Source of the DNA: Verpa conica
Lineage: Eukaryota > Ascomycota > Pezizomycetes > Pezizales > Morchellaceae
Assembly: GCA_033030425.1 (NCBI GenBank)
Contig: JAUFSD010000014.1
Span: 496,001 to 560,000 of the forward strand
Direction of reading: 5' to 3'
Length of the DNA: 64,000 bases
Shown here in pieces: positions 1-11,005 of this stretch. The stretch's first letter is position 1, and the number at the start of each line of letters is the position of its first letter. The translations under genes were made by a program, and so were the position numbers. The notes below the pieces were generated by a model. That model was not told the origin of the DNA. It searched no databases and saw only the letters and a program-made list of their open reading frames with translations.

Positions 1-2
1 GG

Positions 3-773
3 TACTATTTTCAGGCTCGGCAACCTACTTATACCACTAAAAATATTCTTGCTGCATGGAAGGCTGCAGGTATATGGCCATTAAACTCTCGCCGAGTGAT
101 GAACCCTGATGGAACGCTGCGCGCCGAGGCTCTAACGCACGCCGAGTCCCGCCGCACCTCTATTGCCATCCCTGCCACTCCACGCACTACCCGCATGGCT
201 AGATCCACTACTAAGGAGGCACTAGCTATAATTAAAGGAAATTCGGCTAGTGCCCAAAAATTGCGTGCACTAGTAGCACAACTAGACAAGGGTTTGCAAC
301 AGTCTATTACTGAAAAAGAAATTGGTGATCATATACACCAAAAGTACAGGGAATCAGTAGCTAAAAAGTCACACAGTAATTTTAATGACAGAAAGCGGCT
401 TACTAAAGCTAGGGTCATTACTACTGAAGAGGTAATTAGATTAAAAGAAGCCAGAGAAGCGGCAGATGCGGCTAAGGCTGCCAAGGCTGTGGCTAGAGAA
501 GCGAAAAAATTAAAAAAACAACTACAAGAGCCTCCGGTACCTGGGGCTCGGCGTTACAGGGGTAAAAAAAGCGTTCAGATATCTGAAGAAACTACTGTAC
601 ATATTTTACCTGGGGTTGATGAGACTCAAGTGACTGAGGAAGTATGGGAGCATATTGATGACTATGAGGAGGAAAATAGTGGCTCACCACCACCCCCTAG
701 CCGCAAAGGGGCTAATAAAGCTTGGGAAAAGGGTCAAAAAGATAGATATAGTGATAAAAATGTATATAGTTAG
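3..773 (+). CDS. Partial pogo/Fot1-type DDE transposase, C-terminal part
   Basis: The open frame enters from the left edge (codons start at position 3) and stops at 773, giving about 256 residues. The early stretch, with AAWKAAGIWPLNSRRVM, resembles the post-catalytic segment of fungal Tc1/pogo (DDE_1, CENP-B-like) transposases. A basic stretch with RKRLTKARVITTEEVIRLKE and an Ala/Lys-rich helix is typical of their C-terminal tail. The catalytic DDE core would lie outside the window, so activity cannot be judged. A second copy of the same tail lies at 46765-47027, showing this is a dispersed family. The end runs directly into helicase-like sequence, so the 3' terminus of the transposon itself was not found. 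The identification rests on motif resemblance only. Confidence 0.65.
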   Translation, partial: YYFQARQPTYTTKNILAAWKAAGIWPLNSRRVMNPDGTLRAEALTHAESRRTSIAIPATPRTTRMARSTTKEALAIIKGNSASAQKLRALVAQLDKGLQQSITEKEIGDHIHQKYRESVAKKSHSNFNDRKRLTKARVITTEEVIRLKEAREAADAAKAAKAVAREAKKLKKQLQEPPVPGARRYRGKKSVQISEETTVHILPGVDETQVTEEVWEHIDDYEEENSGSPPPPSRKGANKAWEKGQKDRYSDKNVYS

Positions 774-836
774 TACTGGGGGGTAGGGGATTGTCATAGT
801 GTTGGGAATCGGGGCTTTCTTTCCTGCGCCAGCTGG

Positions 837-1587
837 TTGCCACAGGCGAGCGGAATCCATGTCACGGGCGGTTTCGCCATAAATTACGTTATAGTGATTG
901 ATGAGATTTCAATGGTAAACACAGATCTTTTTGAGTTTGTATCCTCTTTATTTGCCCGTCTTCACAACAATATCAGACATTTTGGCAATATCCACGTTAT
1001 TTGTCTAGGAGATCTCTTGCAACTTCCACCAGTTACCGGCTTAAAAGTCTTTCACTCCAGTCTCTGGAAACTCTTCAGCCCTCTGTTCCTGAAAACCTCT
1101 ATCCGTCAGAATAAATACTTGGACTTTTTTCAGCTCCTAAACGATCTCCGCTTTGGTTACATTAGCCCTCATAGCCAACAACTTATCAATCAAAAGATCC
1201 AAAGCTTTCAAACACAGGATCAAACCTATCTTACAACCCACTTAATATCCCTCCACCAAACTGCTACAAACATCAATAGTCTTTTGCTTGACTCTTTACT
1301 GGACAGTCAGAAACATATACAATATGCAATAGACTGTGAAGAATGAAATCAGCTAGAAGAAAGTCAGAACTCTCACACATTCAAAATGGGTACTAACTAT
1401 CCTGCTGAAGTGGTTTGTGTACCAGGTGCTAAAGTCATGTTTCTCAATAATATTATGATGGCTTTGGGAATATTAAATGGCACTTGTGGTGTTATCGTAG
1501 AGCTAAGAGATAATGGGTTGCCAACAGTAGCATTCCCTGCTATAGAAGGCATACGTGTAAGTACTTCAAATCAATTTGTATAAGTAT
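837..1587 (+). pseudogene. PIF1-like helicase fragment, copy 1 (Helitron-type)
   Basis: Reading frame 837-1583 encodes a PIF1-family superfamily 1B helicase piece. The Walker B-like segment VIVIDEISMVN is followed by the VICLGDLLQLPPVTG motif and the spacer domain. The upstream P-loop region is missing; a short unrelated stretch is fused before VIVIDEIS. The copy at 32807-33825 has the same order. Relative to it, this copy has an in-frame TGA at 1344-1346 where copy 2 has a glycine codon. A GTAAGT donor follows IEGIR near 1557, so the family C LTR at 1588 lies inside what was an intron. Sequence resumes at 2848-2886 and is cut again by a Gypsy LTR. PIF1-like helicases of this type are commonly Helitron-encoded, but no Rep domain or Helitron end was seen. 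Confidence 0.75.
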
Positions 1588-2842
1588 TGTAACGGGGGCA
1601 CTCCCAGAGGAGTACTGCCGTACCAAAAAAAACCAACAATCTCCCTTTCTGACGAGAAGCTTCAGCAGCGAGGCTTAGAACCGCTCGTCAACACGGAAGG
1701 TCGACAGTCCCTAGGCTAAACAGGTATGAGGGTTTTTAAGGGTTGCAAACTAAAGACTTTAAAAGGCTCTGCTTCCCAGGGGAAGACAAACGTCTTTAGC
1801 AAAGAGTATGAGGGTCTCTGAACAACGGTTGTTCGTTGACTAGCAAGAATGATTGTCCTGGGGGAAGGACGGGTTTAAGCTATGATTTTGATTGCGAGCA
1901 AGCTGCCAAGAAGCGGGGGAACAATTTCTCCGCGCTTGGAAATCAACTGAGTCTAGAGCGCCCCTAAGAACTAGCGGGGTCGATAGACTAGCGACTAAAA
2001 AGCGTCGGTTACTAAAAGCTCTGTAACTATTGCTAAAATGGTCCGATTTCAAATCCAATTGCACCTATGGATTCGCAGCACTGTTCCCCATATACCCTCC
2101 GAGTTTGGTTCGGTTGGACAAATTTTCCTGACGGTTTTGGGGTTATTTTTGGGGTCCAAAACTTGTCTTTTTGTTAGGGAATCTGCAACTCAGGGGGGCC
2201 CCTTCTGCAAACGGCGGGTGGCACAGTGGGGCGCCTCGCGGGTGTTAGAAAACACAGAGTCCTCTAGGCCGGGTAACCCACTGGTAATTCCTGCCGTTGC
2301 TTAGATTCCTTTTCCACGTTCCTAGTCCAACCTGGGGGCGTGGCGGAGAGGTAATCTTGATCCATAAGGACCTTAGGGCGAAGCACAAGGCATAGCCCCG
2401 TATGGTTCGATTCGTGACGCCGCCAGGTTAATTAATTTTGCTGGCGGCCCTAACTACTAAGCATAGCTTTGCTCTTGTCTCACGGCTCTTGGCCTCCCCT
2501 AAGGTTGGCCATCAGCGAAGTCGTTGTTATTCCTCCTAGAGGAACAGGAGCTTAACTCTGTTCATGGAGGCAACTGCTTCAGTCTCATTGCACTAGTATC
2601 TCCCCTAGCTATAAGCTACAGACGCATTACTCTGGTCTCTGTCGCATACCGACGACGGTGAGCTTCGCTCCGTCCTAGGAGCTTGCCAGCTCACTTAGAG
2701 ATCGGGCTATCATAGTAATGACTTTCCTTAGTATCTATTGACCGGAATAGGATAGCTAGTCCTATTCCTCAAGGGAGATCCTTAGGTGTCTCTATATGGA
2801 GAGGTACTTGAGACTAGTCATGACGATGGTTAAATCGTCACA
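1588..2842 (+). repeat. Solo LTR, family C, copy 1
   Basis: A 1255 bp unit beginning TGTAACGGGG and ending AATCGTCACA is flanked by a perfect 5 bp duplication AGTAT (1583-1587 and 2843-2847). The TG...CA termini with a 5 bp duplication are the signature of an LTR. No internal retrotransposon region follows, so this is a solo LTR. It interrupts the intron of the helicase fragment; helicase-flank sequence continues at 2848. Two further copies with their own duplications lie at 3382-4634 (reverse) and 25942-27199. The unit carries a tRNA-like block and a stretch shared with the Gypsy LTR in opposite relative orientation, so its transcriptional sense may be the reverse strand. Confidence 0.88.
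2334..2425 (+). other. tRNA-like module inside family C LTR copy 1
   Basis: TGGCGGAGAGG at 2341-2351 fits the pol III A-box pattern and GGTTCGATTCG at 2404-2414 fits the B box. The seven bases before position 8 (GGGGGCG) pair at six of seven positions with CGCCGCC after the T arm. The A-to-B spacing fits a class II (long variable arm) tRNA or one with a small insertion. The T stem is poorly paired and no convincing anticodon stem was found, so this is probably a degenerate tRNA-derived segment. Confidence 0.4.
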
Positions 2843-3381
2843 AGTATTAAGGTTTGATAGACTTACTAATACGTACTGAAATATAGTGTAAAACTGGCCT
2901 ATACAATTGTCCAGGCTACGTCCCACTAAGTTTAGAGTTCAGTTCAAAGGTATAAGATGCCAGCTACCAAGGTCTCCTCAGTCAACGGTAGTAGTTGTTC
3001 CTTTAAATTGCACAAGAGAGTTACGAACTACAATATTGTCAAGACTCACTAGAGTTAGTTAGATAAAGCGGAAAGTTGTTCAGTTGAAGCTTCGAAAGTC
3101 ACAAGCAAAATGTTTGTAATAGAGTTATAAAGTAAAGGTAGTTCGATAGATTCAAATATATTGATAAGACTTGTTCTTCCCGTTGATGTTCTGGTAAAGA
3201 GACAAATCTGCCGACTATTTTATATACCGCGGTTTGGGCTCGCGGATTTATTCTAAATCCTAATACAAATGCCTGGGAACCCCCGAAGACCCTGAAAACC
3301 TGCCAAGCAATCACGCCATACAATACAAATCTTACAACAACACCAATACAAATACATTCCCCCCATACTTATACAAATCCC

Positions 3382-4634
3382 TGTGACAATTTAACCATCG
3401 TCATGACAAGTCTTGAGTACCTCTCCATTCAGGGACATCTAAGGATCTCCCTTGAGGGATAGGACTAGCTATCCTATTCCGGTCAATAGATACTAAGGAA
3501 GTCATTACTAAGATAGACTGATCCCTAAGCGAGCTGGCGAGCCCCTAGGACGGAGCAAAGCTCACCGTCGTCGGTATGCGACAGAGACCAAAGTAATGCG
3601 TCCATAGCTTACAGCTATGGGAGGCACTAGTGCAACAAGACTGAAGCAGCTGCCTCCATGAACAGAGTTAAGCTTCTGTTCCTCTGAGAGGATTAACTAC
3701 TGCTTCGCCGATGGTCGACCTTACAGGAAAACCGAAAGCCGTGAGAGAAAGAGCAAAGCTGTGCTTAGTAGTTAGGGCCGCCAGCAAAAATAATTGACCT
3801 GGCGGCGTCACGAATCGAACCATACGGGGCTACATATGTGCTTCGCCCTAAGGTCCTTATGGATCAAGATTACCTCTCCGCCACGCCCCCAGGTTGGACT
3901 AGGAACGTGGGAAGGGAATCTAAGCAACGGCAGAAATCATCAGTGGGTTACCCTGCCTAGGGGACTCTGTGTTTTCTAACACCCTCGAGGCGCCCCACTG
4001 TGCCACCCGCCGTTTGCAGAAGGGGGCCCCCTGAGTTGCAGATTCCCTAACAAAAAGACAAGTTTTGGACCCCAAAAATAACTCCAAAACCGTCAGGAAA
4101 ATTCGTCCAACCGAACCAAACTCGGAGGGTATATGGGGACAGTGCTGCAAATCCATAGGTGCAATCGGATTTGAAATCAGACAATTATAGCAAAAGTTAC
4201 AGAGCTTCTAGTAACCAACGCTTTTAGTCGCTGGTCTATCGACCCCGCTAGTTCTTAGGGGCGCTCTAGACTCAGTTGATTTCCAAGCACGGAGGAATCG
4301 TTCCCCGCTCCTTGGCAGCCTGCTCACAATCAAAATTCATAGCTTAAACCCGTCCTTCCCCCAGGACAATCATTCTTGCTAGTCAACGAACAACCGTTGT
4401 TCTGAGACCCTCATACTCTTCGCTAAAGACGTTTGTCTTCCCCTGGAAAGCAGAGCCTTTTAAAGTCTTTAGTTATCCATACATCAAAATCCTTATTCCT
4501 GTTTTGCCTAGGGACTGTCGATCTTCCGTGTTGACGAGCGGTTCTAAGCCTAGCTGCTGAAGCTTCTCGTCAGAAAGGAAGGTTGTTGGTTTTTTTTGGT
4601 ACGGCAGTACTCCCCTGGGAGTGCCCCCGTTACA
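3382..4634 (-). repeat. Solo LTR, family C, copy 2 (reverse)
   Basis: Reverse-complement copy of the 1588-2842 unit, flanked by the perfect 5 bp duplication ATCCC (3377-3381 and 4635-4639). It is inserted in the Gypsy LTR at 2887-5295; the host LTR sequence is continuous if the insert and one duplication are removed. Confidence 0.88.
3800..3890 (-). other. tRNA-like module inside family C LTR copy 2
   Basis: Reverse-strand copy of the A-box/B-box block described at 2334-2425. A- and B-box sequences and the acceptor-like complementary ends are retained; the region between them differs at a few positions. Confidence 0.38.
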
Positions 4635-5295
4635 ATCCCGACCAGTCCAAGCACTTTGTCCCGGCCCTATCGTCTATTCTAGTCAAGCCCAAAGGTGTAC
4701 TAGAGTAATGCAATCATTTAAAGCTGTTAGTGAACCAATCTGTACTCTGCGGACGGGCCGATAAGTGTACTAACCACCGTATCTGTTCCGTCCTTGCATG
4801 TTCCCTCGTGGCAGAGAGTCACCAAAGCCCTTTGGTACTAATCAGCAAGTAGTACTGGGAAGCGGGGCCTTTCTTCATACCGTTAGTTTGTCAAGAAACA
4901 TGCTCCGACTGGCGGAGGGCACAACTCCGTCAGTTCTTATCCGATTTCCTTGATTCTTTCACCAGTCAGCTCCAAATCATGCCTTCTCATATACCCTCCG
5001 GATTTGGTTCAGATAGACGAACTTTCCTGACGCTCCAGGGGTTATTTTCGGGGTCCAAAGCTTGTGTTTTTACTATGCGTTTACAGCAACTCTGAGAGGC
5101 CCCCCCAGCACCCGGTGGGTGGCACAGTGGGACGCCCTGCAGGAGATAGCCGCCAGCAATTATATCCACACGTGTTTCTCCCCAAACCCCTGTCACGTTT
5201 CTCAAGAAACAACTCAGGGCTTAAGTTACCTAGATAGTCAAACAAGTGGTCTTCATGGTTCCCAGAAATACTCCTCTTATCAGGTGCCTACAACA

Positions 5296-5336
5296 TAAGC
5301 AGTGCTTACACTAAACTAGTGTGTGATTGTGTTACA
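5296..5336 (-). repeat. Terminal fragment of another LTR family (F)
   Basis: This 41 bp piece matches, in reverse, the start of the sequence at 27250 (TGTAACACAATCATACAC). It ends in GTGTTACA, consistent with a TG...CA terminus. It is wedged between the reverse Gypsy LTR and the Gypsy integrase. Confidence 0.4.
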
Positions 5337-5820
5337 ACAGATATGGGTCGTCGTGGATAGATTCACAAAGATGTCGCACTTTATTCCTCTGAAAGAATCA
5401 GCAACGGCTCAGGACCTAGCCAAAACCTTCCTGAGCCAAATTTGGCGCTACCATGGCCTACTTCTCAGCATTGTATCCGACAGAGACGCTAAGTTTACCT
5501 CTAGCTTCTGGGGATCACTGATGTCTCTCCTTGACATGAAAACTAGGATAAGCACAGCGTTCCATCCCCAAACAGACGGACAAACAGAACGGGTCAACCA
5601 AGTACTAGAACATTACATTCGTGCATTCTGTAACTACGAACAGAATGACTGGGTCGAACTGCTTCCACTAGCTGAGTACGCATATAATAACTCAGCTACA
5701 ACAAATACAAAGCAAACCCTGTTCTACACAAACTATGGTTACCACCCGCGAACCAACTGGCCAACTCAAGTGGAAGTCAAGAATCCGGCTAGTGAACTGT
5801 ACGCTCACTATGTCCGAGGC
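5337..5820 (+). pseudogene. Gypsy (Metaviridae-type) integrase fragment, first part
   Basis: The frame encodes a Gypsy integrase core. WVVVDRFTKMSHFIP is followed by IVSDRDAKFTSSFW and the FHPQTDGQTERVNQVLEHY motif, then LAEYAYNNS. This covers the middle and last acidic residues of the DDE triad. Protease, reverse transcriptase and RNase H are absent, so this is a 5'-truncated element. The frame is cut at 5820 by the E-family solo LTR (duplication GAGGC) and resumes at 18799, then again at 24671 after the Copia insertion. Once the insertions are mentally removed the reading frame runs across both junctions. The first insertions therefore hit a coding sequence that was still open. Confidence 0.85.
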
Positions 5821-5927
5821 TGTAAAAACCGATCACCTATTGGGGAACAGCAGGCGATAATCACGAGGCAAGGCTAGTATTGAGAGACTAGGAACTCAGA
5901 GACAAGGTAGATATGGTAACAATGCAA
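5821..5927 (+). repeat. Solo LTR, family E, left part
   Basis: The solo LTR begins TGTAAAAACC directly after GAGGC (5816-5820). Its other end (TTCTTGACA, ending 18798) is followed by the same GAGGC at 18799-18803. Removing the LINEs leaves an LTR of about 358 bp inside the Gypsy integrase. It is broken after AATGCAAG by the tandem LINEs. A reverse, partial copy lies at 49501-49605. Confidence 0.85.
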
Positions 5928-8241
5928 GTAGTAGTAGTAGTAGTAGTAGTAGTATTTATTTCCTATCTAGGCCCGTGGCCCACTAAGTAAGTCGCTAAGC
6001 GACCGCCTACACTAAAGCGTCCCCCTAAAAACAAACAAATATATATAAAGCAAAGGAAAAGAGAGTAAAGAAAGAAAATCCCAAGCGCCTTCTCTCCCGC
6101 CTGCATACAAAAGAAAAACTTCCTCCACGCAGGTCACCGTCTTTCCTATTTCCTCCTAGTATTAAGCTCCGTCCCGAGCATAAACCGAATAAGGGGGTAA
6201 CAGTTGCTATTGCCAATTAACTGATCCCATGAGTGTGTGGGGTAGTGTTCGTCGATCATGGATTTCCTCTGTTGATGATAGCGGGGGCAGTCGAGCAGTA
6301 TGTGTTTGCTTGATAACTCGTCGCCGCATTCGCATTTTGGGGATGGGTTGTAATGGGAGAGATCTAGATGGGTGACTGAGTTTCTGATTCTCCACATTAT
6401 GCCCGCCGTTCGTCTATTAACTGTTGCCAGGTGTGGAGTAGGTGTGTGGTGTGGGAGGCCCACGTGTCTGACCCGATGGGGTAAGCCTTTCAACCAGGTG
6501 AGGGAAACTATAGGTTTCGCACAAAGAAGTTGCAGGCCGTCTCGGGCGAGCTTGTCCGCTAGATCGTTGCCTTTGATGCCTACGTGAGAGGGGGTCCATC
6601 TCACGTTTACGGGGCACCCTTTGTGTTCCAGTTTTTGAATTAGTGTTAGGGACCTCTGGACCGCCTCCACTGCTGGGGCCGAGGCTCCTCCAAGGCGTTT
6701 GATGGCGAGTTGATTATCTATGCAGAGCCAAATGGGTGTGTTAGTAATGTTGATGGTCAGAAGATGGTGAAGCGCTAAGGCTATTGCTTCCAGTTCTCCG
6801 TCCAGTATGTCTGCAAAGCGTCCTAGGTTGAGGCTGCCTTTGTTTTGTATGGTATTATTCACGATGGAAACCCAGGCCGAGCTGACCGAGCTTTCTTTCG
6901 ACCCGTCGGTGTAGATTCTGTAAATTTCTGGGTGGCTGGTTACCCATTCACGATGTTGTAGACTTTCTGTTTCTTTGTCCGTTGTTGATATATGTATGTG
7001 ATTCTGGGGAAGCCAGGGGGCGGACACGTCCTTGGGATCTTCGATTGTGAGTTGGTGAGTCGCCGTTTGGAGGAGATGTGCTACTCTTTCCAGGCCAAAT
7101 CCTATGTTTTTTGTGGGTTTCCCGAGAAGTCGGATTAAATCTTGTTTGATGCCGTTGGAATCGGGGCTAAGAAGTGTTCTGACCCCGTAGCTGATCGTTT
7201 TGGAGTCCAGTAAATTTTCCAGTGTGGGGAGTCCTGCTTCGCTTAACACTGCTTTAGTGTTTGTGTGGACCGGGAGACTGGTAATGAGGCGGGCTGCTCT
7301 GAGATAGGCTGGCCTTATCCTTCTAACGATATGGTCCGCTCCCGTCCACCACAATTCCAAGCCCCACAGCATCGCTGGGATCAGGAGGGATTGGACTAGC
7401 TTATGCACCGTTAACGGGGTGATGTTTTGATTCTTGGAGAAGTTTCGAATCATGGCCGTGATGGTGGCGACTCTACCGGCTGCTTTGCTGGTTTGTTCCC
7501 TGAAGGTGCATTTCTGATCTATGTGTACTCCTAAGGTTTTGATCACCTCCTTCGGAGCTATGGATTCCTGGTACAGTGGGACTGTCGCGGTGGGTGGAGT
7601 ACTTTTACTGGTAGTGGGTAGCATATAGAGAAGGTCGGCTTTGTCTGGCGAGAACTCCAGTCCTAGCGTATTCGCCCTTTCCTCCTTAATGGCCATTCTG
7701 TCTTTTAGCCTTCGGCTAATGATGTGTTGGGTAGTACCCCCTTGTAGCATGGTGTCGTCGTCCATATAGACCGTTCCTTTCTCGTTGAGTGACATTCTGG
7801 TTGGTAAGAGCGCGTCTGCGTATATCATGTAGAGGACCGGTGATAGTGGGGAGCCTTGTGGGACTCCCAAAGTATAGGGGAGAGATGATGACACTTTGCC
7901 GTCGAACGCGAAGTGAATGGTTCGGTCGGTGTTAAAGCTGTTGACCCATCTGCGAATGTAGAGGGGGAACTTCTTTTCTTTCATAATTTGAATAAGTATT
8001 GGGTGGACCACCGAGTTAAACGCCCCTTTGACGTTGTTAGCCAGAATGGCGGGTCTGGTTGGCTCCCGTCCTGCGTCTTTTTTGGCTCATAGCCACTTTT
8101 GCGCTGGTATCATAATGGTCATGAGAGCTTCTATGCTGGAGCGGCCTGGCCTCGCTCCCATTTGCTGGTCAGACAGTCCTCCGCACTGGGTGCCGTACTT
8201 GTCCAGTCTGGTTGCAACTATGGACTCCAAAAGCTTACTTA

Positions 8242-8849
8242 TGTTATTTTTTCGAGATTCTCAGTCTGTCTTTCCTTGATTGTATAACATTTTATCTCCA
8301 TTTGCTACATTTCATTACGACGGCAGTACTGATTGGTTTTTTGATACATTTTTACATTTATTACATAACTACTAATGTTTATCGAAAGGTCGCATACCTT
8401 ATTACTTACATGTATTGCGCCATTTGTTATGAGTCATATTTTGTTGCGCTCATTTATGTTTACTCAACACACCATTTCGCTTACAGGCATTGTATTACTC
8501 ATTTCTTTTGGTTACCTTTACTTTGTTATGGTTTTCAGGGTCAAACGGCGTTCCCACCTCGGTTTTTACAAAGTTATCTCGGTCGGAGGATAAAGGACTT
8601 TTTTGTATAAATAGCGGGCCGTTCTCCCTCTTTCTGGGACAGTAATTCTCTAGACATAGACACCAATCTACTACGCTATCTTGTTTAGTATTACATGCTC
8701 AGAATCCTCGCTTGCCTGTTCTTTATAGTAATAGTTTATTCTGTTGCTACTACCAATTCACTGGCCTTACGCTTCTTTCTGTGCATTGTACCTGTAGAGT
8801 TATACCATTAGGACTTGCGTCCTAAGCTGTTACTCCGCTATTCTTCACA
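8242..8849 (+). repeat. Solo Copia LTR inserted in LINE-1
   Basis: 608 bp, TGTTATTTTTT...TTCTTCACA, flanked by the perfect 5 bp duplication ACTTA (8237-8241 and 8850-8854). Same family as the LTRs of the full-length Copia elements but with several substitutions and small indels, so it is an older insertion. Small ORFs inside it are LTR sequence and are not counted as genes. Confidence 0.93.
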
Positions 8850-9667
8850 ACTTATGCACGGTAGGAGGGAAATGGGTCGATATGATTTGAGATCCTGGGT
8901 ATCCGTCTTCTTTGCCTTGATGATGGGTACGCACTTAGCCGCCTTCCACTGTTCTGGGTGGATGCCGTGCCAGAGTAGTTGGGAGTAAAGCGTGGGGAGA
9001 AGATTCGGGTTGGCTTGTTGTATGTGGGCTATAACTGGCCACCCTATGCCATCTATTCCGGGAGCCGTTTTGGTGTCTCGTTTGAGCGAAGTCTCTATTT
9101 CTTCGATGGTAACTGCTTCATAGTGATTACTTATGTCCTTAATGGGGGGAGCTAAAAAGCTGAGGGGGAGTGGATTTGGGGAGCGTCCATTGTGGGGGAA
9201 GAACGCTTCGTTAAGAAGGCGAACTTTCCCCCCAAATGTGCTTTCACCTTGTATGTCTGGTATACTGGTTGGGCTCCTGTTGCCTTTGAAGGCCTTCCAG
9301 ATTGCTCTACTGTCGTGTTTGTTTAGCTCCTGGTCCAGAAAGTCTTTTCGCGCGTATCTGACTCCTTTTTTCCAGTCGTTCTGAGCCTTATTTCTGTGTT
9401 TTTTGTGTTCCTCCGTAGGTTCGTTTCTGTACAGTCTGGTCGCTGCCCTGGCTGTGTGTTTTAGGCTGTCCAGGTGTGCGGTCCACCAGGGGTGGCCCCT
9501 TTTCCCGGCCTTCCTGAAGGGGACTGTGTGATCGATTGCGCTGTTAATGTCGTTGAGAATGGATTCCGTGCTACGGGTTGCTTCTAGGGGGGTACTCCAC
9601 TTTAGCCGGGTGGGGTCGATGATTCTAATTTTAAGTGCAAAACTTGTCCAGTCCGCCTTGTTCCAGG

Positions 9668-10279
9668 TGTGAAGAATAGCGGAGTAACAGCTTAGGACGC
9701 AAGTCCTAATGGTATAACTCTACAGGTACGATGCACAGAAAGAAGCGTAAAGCCAGTGGGTGGTAGCAACAGAATAAACTATTACTATAAAGAACAGGCA
9801 AGCGAGGATTCTGAGCATGTAATACCAAACAAGATAGCGTAGTAGATTGTTGTCTGTGTCTAGAGAATTACTGTCCCAGAAAGAGGGAGAACGGCCTGCT
9901 ATTTATACAGAAAAGTCCTTTATCCTCCAGCCGAGATAACTATGTGAAAACCGAGGTGGGAACGCCGTTTGACCCTGAAAACCGTAACAAAGTAAAGGTA
10001 ACCAAAAGAAATGAGTAATACAATGCCTGTAAGCGAAATGGTGTGTTGAGTAAACATAAATGAGCGCAACAAAATATGACTCATAACAAATGGCGCAATA
10101 CATGTGAGTAAATAAGGTATGCGTCCTTCGATAAACATTAGTAGTTATGTAAAAATGTAATAAATGTAAAAATGTATCAAAAAAACAATCAGTACTGCCG
10201 TCGTAATGAAATGTAGCAAATGGAGATGAAATGTTATACAATCAAGGAAAGACAGACTGAGAATCTCGAAAAAATAACA
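9668..10279 (-). repeat. Solo Copia LTR (reverse) inserted in LINE-1
   Basis: 612 bp reverse copy, TGTGAAGAATAG...AAATAACA, flanked by the perfect 5 bp duplication CCAGG (9663-9667 and 10280-10284). It lies inside the endonuclease-to-RT linker of LINE-1 ORF2. Confidence 0.93.
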
Positions 10280-11005
10280 CCAGGCTCTCCTGGGTGTGGC
10301 TTCTTGGGGTTCTAGGTGCCAAAGTGTTTGTGTGAGAGTGTGATCGGATCCGTGTGACGCGTCCAGGTCCGTGGTCCATTCCTGTATTAACGTACTGGGA
10401 ATGTTTCTTGAGAAGGTGAGATCGATGATGCTGGGCATCTTCCCGTTTCGGGGATAGTGTGTGTATTTGGGTTTGTTGTGTAGTTGAAAGCCTTCTTCTA
10501 TCAGCCAGTCTACTATGGCGTCGGCTGAGGTGTCGTTGCGAATGGTAGCTGGATGGGATGGGGATTTGTGGCTGTACCACCATTCATGGTGGCAGTTTAG
10601 GTCGCCTGTAATGTAGCAGTTTTTCCTGGGTTGGAGTTTGGGCAATACGTTCTTTAGGTGCAACAACCTGCCTGGGGAGTAGAGATTGTAGAGTTCGATG
10701 CGAGTCCCGTTAATAGTAACTGTAACTCCCAAAAAACTATTGCCTATTTTCATTGAGATGCTGGGCAGGAGGCCCCAGTCTTGCCTGACGTAGGTAACGC
10801 ACTTAGGATTAACTGACGGAAAAAACATATCAAAGCCGCGTAAAGTGGGGGGGATCCCTGTTTCCGAGATCCATGGTTCTTGAAGAGACAAAAGAAAAAC
10901 GTTTTTTTGGGTACTGGTTTTTTGAATTACTGAGAGAGTGGAGGCCTGTCCCTTTGCGCAGTTCAGCTGCCACGCTAGGGCTGTGCCTGGCTTGTGAGGA
11001 GCCAT

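Larger units (their letters stand above)
2887..5295 (-). repeat. Gypsy-family LTR, reverse, interrupted
   Basis: Read on the reverse strand this LTR starts TGTTGTAGGCACC and ends GCCAGTTTTACA. About 1159 bp remain after removing the family C insertion at 3382-4634. It matches the complete solo copy at 36124-37309. It abuts helicase-like sequence on the left (TATAG before it) and a short unrelated LTR fragment on the right (TAAGC). No target duplication is visible, so it is probably recombined. It points opposite to the Gypsy coding sequence that begins at 5337, so the two are not a simple 5' LTR and body. Confidence 0.8.
6146..11005 (-). pseudogene. LINE-1 ORF2 (endonuclease / RT / RNase H), broken
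   Basis: ORF2 starts with an ATG immediately downstream of the ORF1 stop. The N-terminal part has an APE-type endonuclease: LQEPWISE, GDLNCHHEWW, then HGSDHTLT. It is interrupted at 10279 by a reverse solo Copia LTR and again at 8849 by a forward one. Between them (9667-8850) the coding strand still matches LINE-2 but holds no long ATG-initiated frame. The RT part has GVPQGSPLSP and YMDDDTML. RNase H has YTDGSK, DGELEAI, DNQLAI and THVG-type SHVGIKGNDLADKLA. A C-terminal CxC...H...C cluster (CECGDELSSKHILLDC) follows. Near 8070 a TGA replaces the arginine codon seen in LINE-2. Confidence 0.9.

Noticed and set aside
2038..2304. Small frames repeated in family C LTRs (MVRFQIQLHLWIRS...)
   Set aside because: They have no known domain, lie within LTR sequence, and one copy places the frame on a different start. 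They are treated as chance frames.
6372..6587. Plus-strand frames across LINE-1 (for example 6372-6587, 9133-9384, 11055-11942)
   Set aside because: All are antisense shadows of LINE coding sequence.
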